A DNA stretch of 64,000 nt from Thermoleophilia bacterium UBA6103 (GCA_002423545.1 DIWP01000045.1:6661-70660); one strand, 5' to 3'; counted from the first letter of the stretch, positions 16,631 through 25,728 are shown. Notes: generated by a model from the sequence alone, not told the origin. Numbers and translations are program-made.

Positions 16631-18058
16631 GTGCTGTTCCCGACCGTCAGCTTCGCGGCCTTCTTCCTGGTCGTCTTCATCGTCAGCTGGCTGCTCATGC
16701 CGCGCTTCACCTGGTGGAAGCTCTTCATGATCGCGGCGAGCTACTTCTTCTATGCCACCTGGGACTGGAAGTTCTGTTTCCTGCTGGTGGCGGCCACGGT
16801 CATCAACCAGGCGGGCGCGCTGCTGGTGACACGCGCCCGCTCCAACGGCGGCCGCAAGGCCTGGATGGCGGCTACCGTCGCCGCCGACCTGCTCATCCTC
16901 GGCTTCTTCAAGTACTACGGCTTCTTCGTCGTCTCGACCGCCAACGTACTGGACGCCGTCGGGCTCGGTGCCCCGCTGCCACTCATCAAGCTCGTGCTGC
17001 CGGTCGGCATCTCGTTCCTCACCTTCCGCGTCATCACCTACGTCGTCGAGGTCTACCGCGGCCATACTCCGCCGGCCACGACCATCGACGTGGCCCTGTA
17101 CGTCTCGTTCTTCCCCTACCTCCTGGCCGGTCCGATCGTGCGCGCCAGGGAGTTCCTGCCGCAGTTGGCCGCGCCGCGCGACCCGCGGCGCATCGACGTC
17201 GGCCGCGCCGCCTTCCTCATCTTCGCCGGCCTCGTCAAGAAGATCCTCATCGCCGACTACATCGCGGCGTCCATCGTCAACGATGCCTTTGCCTCGCCGG
17301 GCGACTTCTCGTCGTTCGAGGTGTTCGTGGCCGTCCTCGGCTACTCGGTGCAGATCTACTGCGACTTCAGCGCCTACAGCGATATCGCCATCGGCACGGC
17401 GTTGCTGCTCGGCTTCCGCTTCCCCGACAACTTCGACGCTCCGTACACGGCGCTCAGCATCCGCGACTTCTGGCGCCGCTGGCACATCACGCTCAGCACC
17501 TGGCTGCGCGACTACCTGTACATCCCGCTCGGCGGCAACCGCAAGGGCCGACCACGCACGTACATCAACCTGATGATCACGATGCTGCTCGGCGGCCTCT
17601 GGCACGGCGCCGGCTGGACCTTCGTCTTCTGGGGCGGCCTGCACGGCGTCGGTCTGGTAGGGGAGCATGCGGCCGCCGACCGCCGCAAAGCGCTGGGCAT
17701 GTCCGAACGCGAACCGGGGCTCGCCGGCCGGGTGCTCAAGCGCACCTGGGTCTTCGCGTTCGTCACGTTCGCCTGGATCTTCTTCCGCGCCGACACCATG
17801 GGTGCCGCCTGGCGCGTCATCGGTCGTCTGTTCACCGGGTGGGGGGCGTCGTCGCCGGCGGTCACCTGGCAACTGCTCACGCTGATCTTCCTCGGCGTCG
17901 CGATCCAATACGTGCCGCGGCGCGTCACTCTGGGCATAGAGAGCGGCTTCGCACGCCTCGGTCCGGTGCTGCAGGGTCTGGCGGTGGCGCTCGGGCTCTT
18001 CCTGATCGGGGCACTAGGGCCGCAGGGCCCGGCGCTGTTCCTCTACTTCAGGTTCTGA
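16631..18058 (+). CDS. MBOAT membrane O-acyltransferase (AlgI/DltB-like)
   Basis: A 475-residue polytopic membrane protein with the MBOAT signature: FRVITYVVEVYRG, the long conserved block from DFSAYSDIAIG through FRRWHITLSTWLRDYLY (FWRRWH), IPLGGNRKG, and the invariant histidine in GGLWHGAGW (His325). It transfers acyl groups, usually acetyl, across the membrane to an extracytoplasmic SGNH partner. The gene begins at GTG 16631 with no strong RBS; TACTAT (16577-16582) is a possible -10 box. The SGNH-domain protein starts 17 bases downstream, forming the familiar two-gene O-acetylation unit for exopolysaccharide or cell-wall polymer. Confidence 0.92.
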   Translation: MLFPTVSFAAFFLVVFIVSWLLMPRFTWWKLFMIAASYFFYATWDWKFCFLLVAATVINQAGALLVTRARSNGGRKAWMAATVAADLLILGFFKYYGFFVVSTANVLDAVGLGAPLPLIKLVLPVGISFLTFRVITYVVEVYRGHTPPATTIDVALYVSFFPYLLAGPIVRAREFLPQLAAPRDPRRIDVGRAAFLIFAGLVKKILIADYIAASIVNDAFASPGDFSSFEVFVAVLGYSVQIYCDFSAYSDIAIGTALLLGFRFPDNFDAPYTALSIRDFWRRWHITLSTWLRDYLYIPLGGNRKGRPRTYINLMITMLLGGLWHGAGWTFVFWGGLHGVGLVGEHAAADRRKALGMSEREPGLAGRVLKRTWVFAFVTFAWIFFRADTMGAAWRVIGRLFTGWGASSPAVTWQLLTLIFLGVAIQYVPRRVTLGIESGFARLGPVLQGLAVALGLFLIGALGPQGPALFLYFRF

Positions 18059-18075
18059 TGGACGGGGTCTGCTGA

Positions 18076-20034
18076 ATGGCGAAACGACCACGCAAGCGGA
18101 TGGACGATCCCACCAACTGGGGCGCGAGCGGCCGGCGGCGGGAACCGGCGGACGCCGGCGCGCAGGTGGAGATGTCGCCGGCACACGACGCCGCGGCTGT
18201 GCCGGCCGGGCGGGACGATGTGCCGCCGGGACAGCCTCCGGCGGCGGCGACCGGAGTCCCGGCCGACGATACCTTCGAGGGCTGGCTGGAACAGGTGCCA
18301 CGCGGGTTCGCCGTGCCGTCTGCCGCCGACGGCGCGCCGTCGCAGGACGACGCGAGCTCTGGGGACGATCCGTCCGCGCGGGGCGACGCGACTCGTGCGG
18401 AGCACGCGCCCGGGCGGGACGACGCGACTCCGCCGCCCGCTCTGCGGCCGCCGGCCGCCTCCTGGCGCGAGGAGGTCCCCGAAGGCTTCACCGTGCCGTC
18501 GGCCACGGAGCCGGGTCGCTCCGTCGCCGCAGCCGGTCGCGGCGACGCCGCCGGGCGTGGGACCGGTGACTGGGACGAGGACTTCGAATGGACGCCGCCG
18601 CGGCGACCGCACCCCGCCGAGACGGCCGCAGAGCCGGGGTCGGAGACGGCGCCGGGCGCCTGGAAGGACTTCACGGCCGGTGATCTGCGCGCGGCAGCGG
18701 ACAGGCCGCTCCAGGACGGTACGGGGGTCGGCGACGGAGCGGTGCCGGGCCTCGCAGGTGCAGCCGCCGCCGCAGGTTCGGTGAGCGACCCGTCCCGCCT
18801 GCCGTTGGATGCAGAAGGACCGGCACGCACCTCCGGCGTCCGGTCCGGCGTGCCGGGCGGTGCTTCCGCGGCCGGCGAGCCGCCGGCGGGAGCACCGGGA
18901 CAGTGGCGCCGTATCGGCGAGCCTGCGGCCGAGGTCACTCCGACCGGGAACGGAGGCGGCGCCGGCGGGCCCGGCGGCCCACGACGGACCTATCGCGGCC
19001 GCCGTCGCGGCGAGGGGCCGGACGGCCGGCGTCTGGTACCGGCCGGCACGGTGCTGCTGGCGCTCATCATCGGCCTCGGGCTGGCGGCGCTACTCAACGC
19101 CCAGAGCTTGCAGAGCGCGGCCGAGTCGATGCACGTGGGCACCACGCGCTCGATCGCCATGGCCCTCGTCAGACCGGTGACGGCGGTGAGCTCGCTGCTG
19201 CGGCTCGACAGGCCGCGAGCCGCGATCGAGGACGCTCTGGGCCGCGGAGCGCGGGAAGTGGCGGGGGTGCACACCCGCACCCCGGAGCCGGAGCCGAGCG
19301 GGTCGGACGGCGGCGGCTCGGGATCGGACGGCAGCGCGTCGCCGAAGCCGTCCGCCTCGCCCAGTGCCGCCATCTTCACACCCACCAAAGACAAGAAGCT
19401 GGCTCTCTGGGTCGGTGGCGACTCGATGGCCATGACCTTCGGCGAGAGCCTGGTCGCCATGGCCGACCGTACAGGGGTCATCGAGACCGCCCTCGACTAC
19501 CACGTCTCCTCCGGCCTCAGCCGTCCCGATTTCTTCAACTGGCCCAAGCGCCTGAAGGCGGAGATGAAGGGCTTCCAGCCCGATGTGGTCGTGTTCGCCT
19601 CCGGCGCCAACGACGGCCAGGACGTGCAGTACGAGGGGAAGGTCTACTCCTACGGCACCAAGGAGTGGAACGACCTGTACCGGGAACGGGTGGCAGTGGC
19701 CATGAACATCGCCAGCGGCGAACAGGGACGGCCGGTCTGGTGGGTCGGCATGCCGATCGCCCGCGACCCGGCACAGAGCGAGATCTACCGGAACTTCAAC
19801 ACGATCTACAAGGAAGAGGCGAAGAAGCGTCCCAACGTCCACTACGTGGACACCTACACGATGTTCAGCGACGCCAACGGCGACTACTCGGACTACCTGA
19901 CCGGCATCTCCGGCAAGAAGGAGCTCATGAGACAGGGCGACGGCATCCACTGGAGCCGCGCCGGTAGCGACCTGGTGGCGGCCGAGGTCATGGAGCAGAT
20001 CGCCGAGCTCTACAAGTTCCCGTTCGAGCCCTGA
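18076..20034 (+). CDS. SGNH/GDSL-domain protein with long disordered N-terminus and one membrane span (polysaccharide O-acetylation partner)
   Basis: A 652-residue protein in three parts. Residues 1-315 are low-complexity Ala/Gly/Pro/Asp/Arg, probably cytoplasmic and disordered, with two similar motifs (WLEQVPRGFAVPSA and WREEVPEGFTVPSA). A single membrane span lies near 325-343. An outside SGNH domain runs from about 430 to the end, with Ser450 in GGDS, Asn512 in GAND, Asp622 and His625 in GDGIH, all catalytic positions present. Such domains, often labelled DUF459-like, act as O-acetyltransferases or esterases alongside MBOAT proteins. It is 17 bases from the MBOAT gene, so transfer of acyl groups from MBOAT to this domain and on to a polymer is likely. 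The target glycan is unknown. Confidence 0.85.
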   Translation: MAKRPRKRMDDPTNWGASGRRREPADAGAQVEMSPAHDAAAVPAGRDDVPPGQPPAAATGVPADDTFEGWLEQVPRGFAVPSAADGAPSQDDASSGDDPSARGDATRAEHAPGRDDATPPPALRPPAASWREEVPEGFTVPSATEPGRSVAAAGRGDAAGRGTGDWDEDFEWTPPRRPHPAETAAEPGSETAPGAWKDFTAGDLRAAADRPLQDGTGVGDGAVPGLAGAAAAAGSVSDPSRLPLDAEGPARTSGVRSGVPGGASAAGEPPAGAPGQWRRIGEPAAEVTPTGNGGGAGGPGGPRRTYRGRRRGEGPDGRRLVPAGTVLLALIIGLGLAALLNAQSLQSAAESMHVGTTRSIAMALVRPVTAVSSLLRLDRPRAAIEDALGRGAREVAGVHTRTPEPEPSGSDGGGSGSDGSASPKPSASPSAAIFTPTKDKKLALWVGGDSMAMTFGESLVAMADRTGVIETALDYHVSSGLSRPDFFNWPKRLKAEMKGFQPDVVVFASGANDGQDVQYEGKVYSYGTKEWNDLYRERVAVAMNIASGEQGRPVWWVGMPIARDPAQSEIYRNFNTIYKEEAKKRPNVHYVDTYTMFSDANGDYSDYLTGISGKKELMRQGDGIHWSRAGSDLVAAEVMEQIAELYKFPFEP

Positions 20035-20054
20035 CTCCCAAGTCCGCCGGCTGC

Positions 20055-20090
20055 GGCGCCGGCAGGCTGCGCCCGGCGCTCGCCGGCGCC
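20055..20090. terminator. Bidirectional hairpin between convergent genes
   Basis: GGCGCCGGC (20055-20063) pairs with GCCGGCGCC (20082-20090); the loop holds a smaller GCGC/GCGC stem. It lies between the SGNH gene stop (20034) and the convergent decarboxylase stop (20093). Confidence 0.55.
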
Positions 20091-20092
20091 TG

Positions 20093-21772
20093 TCATGGCC
20101 GCCGAGCACGGCCCTCGCGGCGCCGGACTCGGCCTCGACTCAGGGTGCGAGACCGACCCCGGGGGTCGCCGGCGACCACACGAAGTGTCGCCAGGGTCGG
20201 GTCCTGCGGTCCCTGGATCGCCAGACCGCGCCGACCGGCCTCGATCAGGTAGGCCACCAGCTCTGCGGTGATCTCCTCACCGGGGCCGATCACCGGTACG
20301 CCGGGCGGGTACGGCGTCGCCATCTCGGCGCACACCTCGCCGACGCAGTCCCGCAGCGGTACCGCCCGGGAGGCGGCGAAGTACGCCTCCCGCGGCGTCA
20401 TCAGAAGTCGGGAGAAGGGCGGCAGAGTCAAGCTCAGCGCGGCGCGGGTCGAGTGCGGGCCGCCCCGGTCCTGCCGGCCGCGGCCGCTGCGACCGTCGTC
20501 GCGGAGCAGTGGGCCTCTGGCCGCGATGTCGGTCAGCGCGGACACCAGCCGACCGGTCGTCTCCGGGGTGTCGGCAAAGGAGACGTTCATGACGATGTTC
20601 AGCGCGTCGGCAGCCTCGACGGCGATGCGATACCGGCGGCGCAGCTCCCACTCGAGCTCGTAGCCGGCCCAGCCGAGCTCCGCCAGCGAGACGGTCAGAC
20701 GGGTCCGGTCGAAGTCGGACACGGAGCGACGCGCGAGGATCTCCGACCCCATGCAGCGCATGCCGGGGATGGCGCAGAGCCGGTCCCGGACCGCCTCCGC
20801 CAGCTCCACCGCGTAGCTCCACAGCCTCTCCCCGTCGGTCATCATCTGCGACCGCGCGGCGTCGATGGAGGCGAGGATGGGCACCAGCATGCTCGTACTG
20901 GCGAACAGCCTGACGATGGCGGCCAGCCGCTCCAGGTCGAGGCGTCGTCCCTGGGCGCCGATCAGCGATGCCTGCGAGACGCCGCTCAGCATCTTGTGGA
21001 TGCTGGTGACGAACGCGTCGGCACCCTGGGACACGGCGTCCGGAGGCAGGGCGTCGCAGAACCGCAGGTGCGCCCCCCAGGCCTGATCGACGGCCACCAC
21101 CGTCTTGCCGGCGCTGCGCACCACGCCGGCGATGTCGGCGCAGCAGCCGTTGTAGCTGGGCGAGCTGACGAAGACGGCGGCCGCTGCCGGGCTTTCGGCG
21201 AGGGCGGACGCGAAGCGCTCCGCGGGTACGTTGAGCGGTACTCCCCACTCGGGGTCGATCTCGGGCTCCACATAGCGGGGCGTGGCGCCGGAGAGGAGCA
21301 GGCCGCCCAGCAATGCCTTGTGGGCGTTCCTCGGCGTGACCACGACGCTTCCCGGCGGCGCCAGGGCCACCGCCAGGGTGTGCAGCCCGCCGCTCGATCC
21401 GTTGGTCAGGAAGAAGGCGCGTGACGTGCCCCACGCGTCTGCCGCCAGACGCTCCGCGGCCGGCAGGTAGCCGCCGCGCTGCCGCGAGTCCTCGAAGCCG
21501 GGCATGAGGCAGAGATCGACGTCGAGGGCCGCGCCGAGGGCTTCGCGCAGCTTGCGTGGGGCGCCGGTGCCGCGCTTGTGACCGGGCGTGTGGAAGGCGA
21601 GGTAGTCCCGCTCGCGGTAGCGCAGGAGTCCGTCGAGGACCGGCGTAGGAGCATCGGGGCACTCGGTGTCGGGGCGCTCGGCCTCGACTTCCGGCACGGC
21701 ACGGATGTCGTGGGTCGGCGGTCGGTCGTCACGACCCACAGCCGCCGGCGCGTGGGTGCTCATCCCGCTCAT
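20093..21772 (-). CDS. Fold-type I Orn/Lys/Arg decarboxylase (SpeA/YaaO-like)
   Basis: A 559-residue PLP enzyme of the basic amino-acid decarboxylase family: FHTPGHKRGTGAP, 'FFLTNGSSGGLHT', the VDQAWGAHL aspartate, and PLP lysine Lys260 in SIHKMLSG. After a Gly/Arg-rich linker, the C-terminal domain ends with the family's PYPPGVPVIGPGEEI. The likely reaction is decarboxylation of arginine, lysine or ornithine; specificity cannot be read from motifs. The start is ATG 21772, preceded by GGAGG at 7 bases; an upstream in-frame ATG (21835) lacks an RBS. A promoter with TTGACG-18-TACAAG lies at 21872-21901 with palindromes just upstream, and an Lrp-type regulator gene precedes it on the same strand. 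Confidence 0.88.
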   Translation of the reverse strand: MSGMSTHAPAAVGRDDRPPTHDIRAVPEVEAERPDTECPDAPTPVLDGLLRYRERDYLAFHTPGHKRGTGAPRKLREALGAALDVDLCLMPGFEDSRQRGGYLPAAERLAADAWGTSRAFFLTNGSSGGLHTLAVALAPPGSVVVTPRNAHKALLGGLLLSGATPRYVEPEIDPEWGVPLNVPAERFASALAESPAAAAVFVSSPSYNGCCADIAGVVRSAGKTVVAVDQAWGAHLRFCDALPPDAVSQGADAFVTSIHKMLSGVSQASLIGAQGRRLDLERLAAIVRLFASTSMLVPILASIDAARSQMMTDGERLWSYAVELAEAVRDRLCAIPGMRCMGSEILARRSVSDFDRTRLTVSLAELGWAGYELEWELRRRYRIAVEAADALNIVMNVSFADTPETTGRLVSALTDIAARGPLLRDDGRSGRGRQDRGGPHSTRAALSLTLPPFSRLLMTPREAYFAASRAVPLRDCVGEVCAEMATPYPPGVPVIGPGEEITAELVAYLIEAGRRGLAIQGPQDPTLATLRVVAGDPRGRSRTLSRGRVRRREGRARRP

Positions 21773-21871
21773 CTCGACGCCTCCATGCCCGCCGCGAGGG
21801 TCCTCAGTGCCGCCATCGGTCGCGTACACTGGCATGGCGGTGCTGTGTCAGTGCTTCGGCCTGATGCTCCA

Positions 21872-21901
21872 CTTGTAGAAGAAGACACTGATGTGCGTCA
21901 A
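21872..21901 (-). promoter_or_regulatory. Candidate decarboxylase promoter (TTGACG-18-TACAAG, minus strand)
   Basis: Read on the minus strand, TTGACG (21901-21896) and TACAAG (21877-21872) are separated by 18 bases, predicting a start near 21865 and a leader of about 93 bases before ATG 21772. Confidence 0.5.
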
Positions 21902-21907
21902 GAAGAC

Positions 21908-21958
21908 CGCAGAGTCTGCGGTGAGAGGGACTCCAGGCGTGATATCTCACGCCTGGAG
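21908..21958. promoter_or_regulatory. Palindromic operator-like region between lrp-type gene and decarboxylase
   Basis: A perfect inverted repeat with 12-base arms, CTCCAGGCGTGA (21931-21942) and TCACGCCTGGAG (21947-21958), lies next to CCGCAG-AGT-CTGCGG (21908-21922). A further imperfect copy of the CGCAGAG..CTGCGG element lies to the right (about 21971-21991). They sit roughly 45-95 bases upstream of the predicted decarboxylase transcription start, a typical activator position. A terminator for the Lrp gene is the alternative, but no T-tract follows. Confidence 0.5.
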
Positions 21959-22019
21959 ATCGACCGGACCGCGGACTCCACCGCAGGCTCTGCGACGCCG
22001 ATGCGGTCCTTGCCGGCGC

Positions 22020-22478
22020 TTACGCGGTGGCCGGCCAGCCGGTGTCCGTCTTCACTTCGGAGAGGGCCAGCATGGTCTCGAACTTGGCCACGCCGGGGAT
22101 GGCGGCCAGATCGACGCGGAGGATCTCTCTGAGGTGAGCCAGATCGTGGACGGCGACGTGGAGGACGTAGTCGAACTGGCCGGTGACGTGAGTGCAGGTG
22201 ACGAGGCTCCGGACCCGGCCGATGCGCTCCTCGAAGCGAGCGATCGACTCCTCGTTGTGCAGGCGCAGGCGCACGCCGATGAGCGCCTGGACCGACAGAC
22301 CGAGGGCCTCGGGCGAAACGAGCGCCCGGTATCCGCCGATGCTGCCGTCGGACTCCAGACGGCGTACGCGTTCGAGGGTCGCCGACGGCGAGAGGCCGAT
22401 CCTCTCGGCGAGCGCGGCGTTGGTCTGCCGTCCGTCGGCCTGCAGCGCCAGCAGGATCGAGCGGTCGATGTCGTCCAT
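22020..22478 (-). CDS. Lrp/AsnC-family transcriptional regulator
   Basis: A 152-residue regulator with the standard two-domain layout. The N-terminal winged helix-turn-helix starts MDDIDRSILLALQADGR and contains ALAERIGLSPSATLERVRRLE; the C-terminal RAM/ligand domain contains VTCTHVTGQFDYVLHVAV and ends after an 'ALSEVKT' strand. Members sense amino acids and bind palindromic DNA as dimers or octamers. The gene is upstream of, and in the same direction as, the decarboxylase, with 247 bases containing strong inverted repeats between them, so it probably controls that gene in response to a basic amino acid (inference). The start ATG 22478 is preceded by GGGAG. Confidence 0.92.
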   Translation of the reverse strand: MDDIDRSILLALQADGRQTNAALAERIGLSPSATLERVRRLESDGSIGGYRALVSPEALGLSVQALIGVRLRLHNEESIARFEERIGRVRSLVTCTHVTGQFDYVLHVAVHDLAHLREILRVDLAAIPGVAKFETMLALSEVKTDTGWPATA

Positions 22479-22745
22479 CGGTCACGACTCCCATCATCGG
22501 CCTATCGATTGTCGGACCGTAGTGTATGCGGAGCTGGACATCGTGTGCCGTACGGTCTCTCGTCTCAGGCTCTCGACACCGCTGTCGACGGTGCGTGGCG
22601 CTGCCCGGATGACCGAGCTCCGTCCATGAGGTGCCGCACGGGGGTCGGGCAGCGCCTCTTCTGAGCGCGGCTCCGATCGCGGGCGGCCGCCGCCCGGACC
22701 GTCGCTCTCCGTCGCGTGGTCTGCCGGCATGGTAGCCTGCCGGGC

Positions 22746-23840
22746 ATGACCAGCGCTCTTGCCGCCAGACGACGAAAGGCCGCCTCGTCGGGGTATGGCG
22801 TCGCTCTGCTCAGCGGCGCCGGGTGGGGTGTCTCCAACATCGTCAACGGGCTGGCGCTGGCGATGGCTCCGTTCGCGCTCTCCGCACGCTGGCTGCTGGC
22901 GCCGCTGGTGGCGGCGACGCTCTACGAGGGACTGCGCGCCGTCTGGCAGGTCGCCTACGTCGGCGCCACGCGTCGCTGGCGCGACCTGTCGCCGGTGGTG
23001 CGCTGCCGTCGCGGCAGCCTGTACGCCGCCGCCGCGGCGCTGGCCGGCGGCCCCTGGGCGACCGGCTTCTTCTTCCTGTCCATCGCCCTCGCCGGCGTCA
23101 CGTACGGCGTGACGATATCGGCCACTGCGCCGGCCTTTGGAGCGCTGTGGGGCGCCGTGTTCCTGCGCGACAGGATCGGGCCGCGTGGCTGGGCGGGCGT
23201 CCTGCTGTCGGTGGCCGGTGCCGCGGTGGTCGCCTACCATCCGCCGGAGGGAGCGCCGCCGCACTTCTACCTCGGTGTGCTGTGCGCGGTGCTCACGGCG
23301 CTGGGCTGGTCGTTCGAGGCGCTCTGCGCCCAACGCGCGATGGGGCATCTGACGCCGACGGCTGTGGCCACCGTGCGCCAGGTGCTCTCGTTCGTGGTTC
23401 TGGCGGCCGTACTGGTGCCGCTGCTCGGCGGCGCCGGGCTGTTCGTCGAGGCGGTCGCCTCGCCGTCGGCGCTGGTGCTCTTCGCGGCGGCGCTGGCCGG
23501 TGCGGCGTCGTACCAGCTCTACTTCGTGGCCGTGCACCTCGTGGGGCTGGCGCGGGCGATGCCGCTCAACCTCACGTACGTGCTGTGGACGGCGCTGCTG
23601 GGCGTCGTCTTCCTGAGCGAGCCGCCGACGTGGCAGCTGGGGGTCGGCGCCGTGGCCATCGTCGCCGGCGCCTCACTGGTGGTCAGGTCGGGCCGCCTGC
23701 CCGAGGAGGCGGCGGTGGTGGCCGGCCCGGCGCCGCTGGAGGTGCCGGTCACCGAGCCGCATCGTGCCGTGCCGGTCGCCGAGCCGCGGCCTGAGGCGGC
23801 GGCGGAGCCCGGCGCCGCGCGTGACGGAGGAGGATCGTGA
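22746..23840 (+). CDS. EamA/DMT-superfamily transporter
   Basis: A 364-residue membrane protein with about ten hydrophobic segments in two EamA halves (for example SGAGWGVSNIVNGLALAMAP and YVLWTALLGVVFLSEPPTWQLGVGAVAIVAGASLVV). Members export or import metabolites, nucleotides or amino acids; the substrate here is unknown. The last 40 residues are a Pro/Glu/Ala-rich cytoplasmic tail. The start is ATG 22746; a TAGCCT box (22733-22738) 7 bases upstream implies a leaderless transcript. The stop overlaps the GTG of the SulP gene (GTGA), so the two are coupled. Confidence 0.85.
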   Translation: MTSALAARRRKAASSGYGVALLSGAGWGVSNIVNGLALAMAPFALSARWLLAPLVAATLYEGLRAVWQVAYVGATRRWRDLSPVVRCRRGSLYAAAAALAGGPWATGFFFLSIALAGVTYGVTISATAPAFGALWGAVFLRDRIGPRGWAGVLLSVAGAAVVAYHPPEGAPPHFYLGVLCAVLTALGWSFEALCAQRAMGHLTPTAVATVRQVLSFVVLAAVLVPLLGGAGLFVEAVASPSALVLFAAALAGAASYQLYFVAVHLVGLARAMPLNLTYVLWTALLGVVFLSEPPTWQLGVGAVAIVAGASLVVRSGRLPEEAAVVAGPAPLEVPVTEPHRAVPVAEPRPEAAAEPGAARDGGGS

Positions 23841-25594
23841 CAAGGTTCGCGGCTCGAGCGGGGCGGTTCCTGCCCTCCCGGGCCGATCTGCCGCGCGACC
23901 TGCTGGCCGGACTGACGCTGGGCACGGCGCAGATCGGCGTGACCATGGCGTACACCATCCTCGCCGGCGTGCCGCCGGTGCACGGGCTCTACGCGACCAT
24001 GATCGGCACGCCGGTCGGCGCCCTGACACTGAGCACGCAGCGCATGGCGATGGTCACCACGGCGGCGCTCTGTCTCACCGCCGGCTCGGCGCTCACCGGC
24101 CTGCCGGCGGACCAGCGCATCGACGGCCTCATCACGCTGACGCTGCTCTGCGGTCTGGTGATGCTGGTGGCCGGTCTCCTGCGGGCCGGGGCCCTGGTCC
24201 GCTTCATCTCCAGGGCCGTCATGGCCGGCTTCATGGCCGGGGTCGTGCTGCAGATCGTACTGGCGCAGCTTCCGCCTCTGACCGGATACGTGAGCGAGCG
24301 CGACAACAGGGTCCTGCAGGCGGTCGACCTGCTGGCACATCTGGGAGCCGTCGATCCGGCGACGCTGCTCGTGGGCATCGGCACCATCGCAACGGTGCTC
24401 CTCCTCTCGCTGACCCGTCTGCGGCTCCTGGCGATGGCGGCCGTGCTGGTGGTGGGCACGGCCGTGGTGGCCTTGCTGGGGCTCTCCACGGTGGCGACGG
24501 TCGGCGACATCGCGCCCATCCCCAGCGGGTTCCCGCTGCCGCGTCTGCCCGACATGGGCCTGGCTCCACAGTTGCTGGCGCCGGCCCTGGCGCTGGCCAT
24601 CGTCGGGCTCGTGCAGGCGGCCGGCATCAGTGCCTCGGTCCGCAACGCCGACGGCAGCCCCGGCGAGACGTCGCGGGACTTCGTGGCTCACGGGCTCGCC
24701 AACGTCGTGGGCGGCAGCTTCGGTGGCGCCCCGGTCGGTGGCTCGGTGGCGGCGACCGCGGTCAACACGGCCGCCGGCGCACGCTCGCGCTGGTCGTCGG
24801 TCTTCGCCGGCATCGTGGTGATGGTCGTCGTGCTGGTGGCGGTACCGCTGGTGGCAGCGGTGCCGCAGGCGGTCATCGCCGGCATCGTGGTCGTGGCGGC
24901 GGTCGGTCAGGTCAAGCCGGCCGTGATGCGCGACATCTGGGCCGCCGACAGACTTTCGGCGGGTGTGATGGCGCTCACGTTCGCGCTCGTCCTGGTGCTG
25001 CCGATCCACTGGGCGGTGCTGATCGGGGCCGGCATCTCGCTCGTCAAGTACGTGTATCAATCGTCGCTGGACGTCCGTGTGGTCTGTCTGACGGTCGGCA
25101 GCGGCGGACGCTGCCGGGAGTCGCAGGCGCCGTCACGGCTGGCAGACGACACCGTGCTGGCGCTCGACATCTACGGCAGCCTCTTCTTCGCCGCCGGCCC
25201 CAAGCTCAAGCGGTCGCTGCCGGCGGTGGACGGGGCGCGCCGGGCGGTCGTCGTGCTCAGGCTGCGCGGCCGGGGCAGGCTGCACAGCGCCGTGCTGGCG
25301 CTGCTGCGCGACTATGCGGCCGAGCTCGTGAGTGGCGGCGGACGTCTCTACCTGGCGGGCGTGGGAGCGGAGATGCGCGAGCAGATGCGGCGCACGGGGC
25401 TGCTGGCGATGCTCGGCGAGGATGCCGTGCTGCCGGCCACCGACGAGCCGTACCGTGCCTGCGAGCTGGCGGTGGAGCACGGGCGTGAGTGGCTGGCCGC
25501 CGGCGATCGCGAGCGTGAGCGGAGCCGGCGGGAGTCCGGCACCGACGACGGTCCCGGCGGCGCCGAGGGGGGCGGCCAGGACCGCTCGGGATGA
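23837..25594 (+). CDS. SulP-family anion transporter with C-terminal STAS domain
   Basis: A 585-residue protein. The membrane part (residues 15-420, about 12-14 spans) shows SulP landmarks: DLLAGLTLGTAQIGVTMAY, PPVHGLYATMIGTPVGAL, GFMAGVVLQI, and the late NADGSPGETSRDFVAHGLANVVGGSFGGAP segment. The cytoplasmic end (about 435-535) is a STAS domain (LDIYGSLFFAAGPKL, VVVLRLRGRGRLHS). SulP proteins carry sulfate, bicarbonate, dicarboxylates or other anions, so the substrate cannot be named. Translation starts at GTG 23837, overlapping the EamA stop codon. A charged Arg/Glu/Asp tail of about 35 residues ends the protein. Confidence 0.9.
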   Translation: MTRFAARAGRFLPSRADLPRDLLAGLTLGTAQIGVTMAYTILAGVPPVHGLYATMIGTPVGALTLSTQRMAMVTTAALCLTAGSALTGLPADQRIDGLITLTLLCGLVMLVAGLLRAGALVRFISRAVMAGFMAGVVLQIVLAQLPPLTGYVSERDNRVLQAVDLLAHLGAVDPATLLVGIGTIATVLLLSLTRLRLLAMAAVLVVGTAVVALLGLSTVATVGDIAPIPSGFPLPRLPDMGLAPQLLAPALALAIVGLVQAAGISASVRNADGSPGETSRDFVAHGLANVVGGSFGGAPVGGSVAATAVNTAAGARSRWSSVFAGIVVMVVVLVAVPLVAAVPQAVIAGIVVVAAVGQVKPAVMRDIWAADRLSAGVMALTFALVLVLPIHWAVLIGAGISLVKYVYQSSLDVRVVCLTVGSGGRCRESQAPSRLADDTVLALDIYGSLFFAAGPKLKRSLPAVDGARRAVVVLRLRGRGRLHSAVLALLRDYAAELVSGGGRLYLAGVGAEMREQMRRTGLLAMLGEDAVLPATDEPYRACELAVEHGREWLAAGDRERERSRRESGTDDGPGGAEGGGQDRSG

Positions 25595-25690
25595 GCGGAG
25601 CCCACAGAAGGGCCGCCCGGATCACGGTCCCGGTGCCGCCCAGAGCGACGGCCGGGGCGCCCGGCGTGAGCCGGTGGCGCGGTCATGTGC

Positions 25691-25719
25691 TTGCACCGTA
25701 CGGGGCGTGAAAGTAGAAT
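25691..25719 (+). promoter_or_regulatory. leu operon promoter (TTGCAC-17-TAGAAT)
   Basis: TTGCAC (25691-25696) and TAGAAT (25714-25719) are separated by 17 bases. Transcription from about 25726 would put the ATG of the leucine-rich leader peptide (25729) at the very 5' end of the mRNA, followed by some 350 bases of leader before leuA. Confidence 0.6.
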
Positions 25720-25728
25720 CGCGTGACC

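Noticed and set aside
21834..21878. Plus-strand 14-codon frame (MAVLCQCFGLMLHL) after a TACACT box
   Set aside because: Looks like a possible leaderless leader peptide, but there is no -35 match, no plus-strand gene downstream for 870 bases, and the region is better explained as the minus-strand decarboxylase control region.
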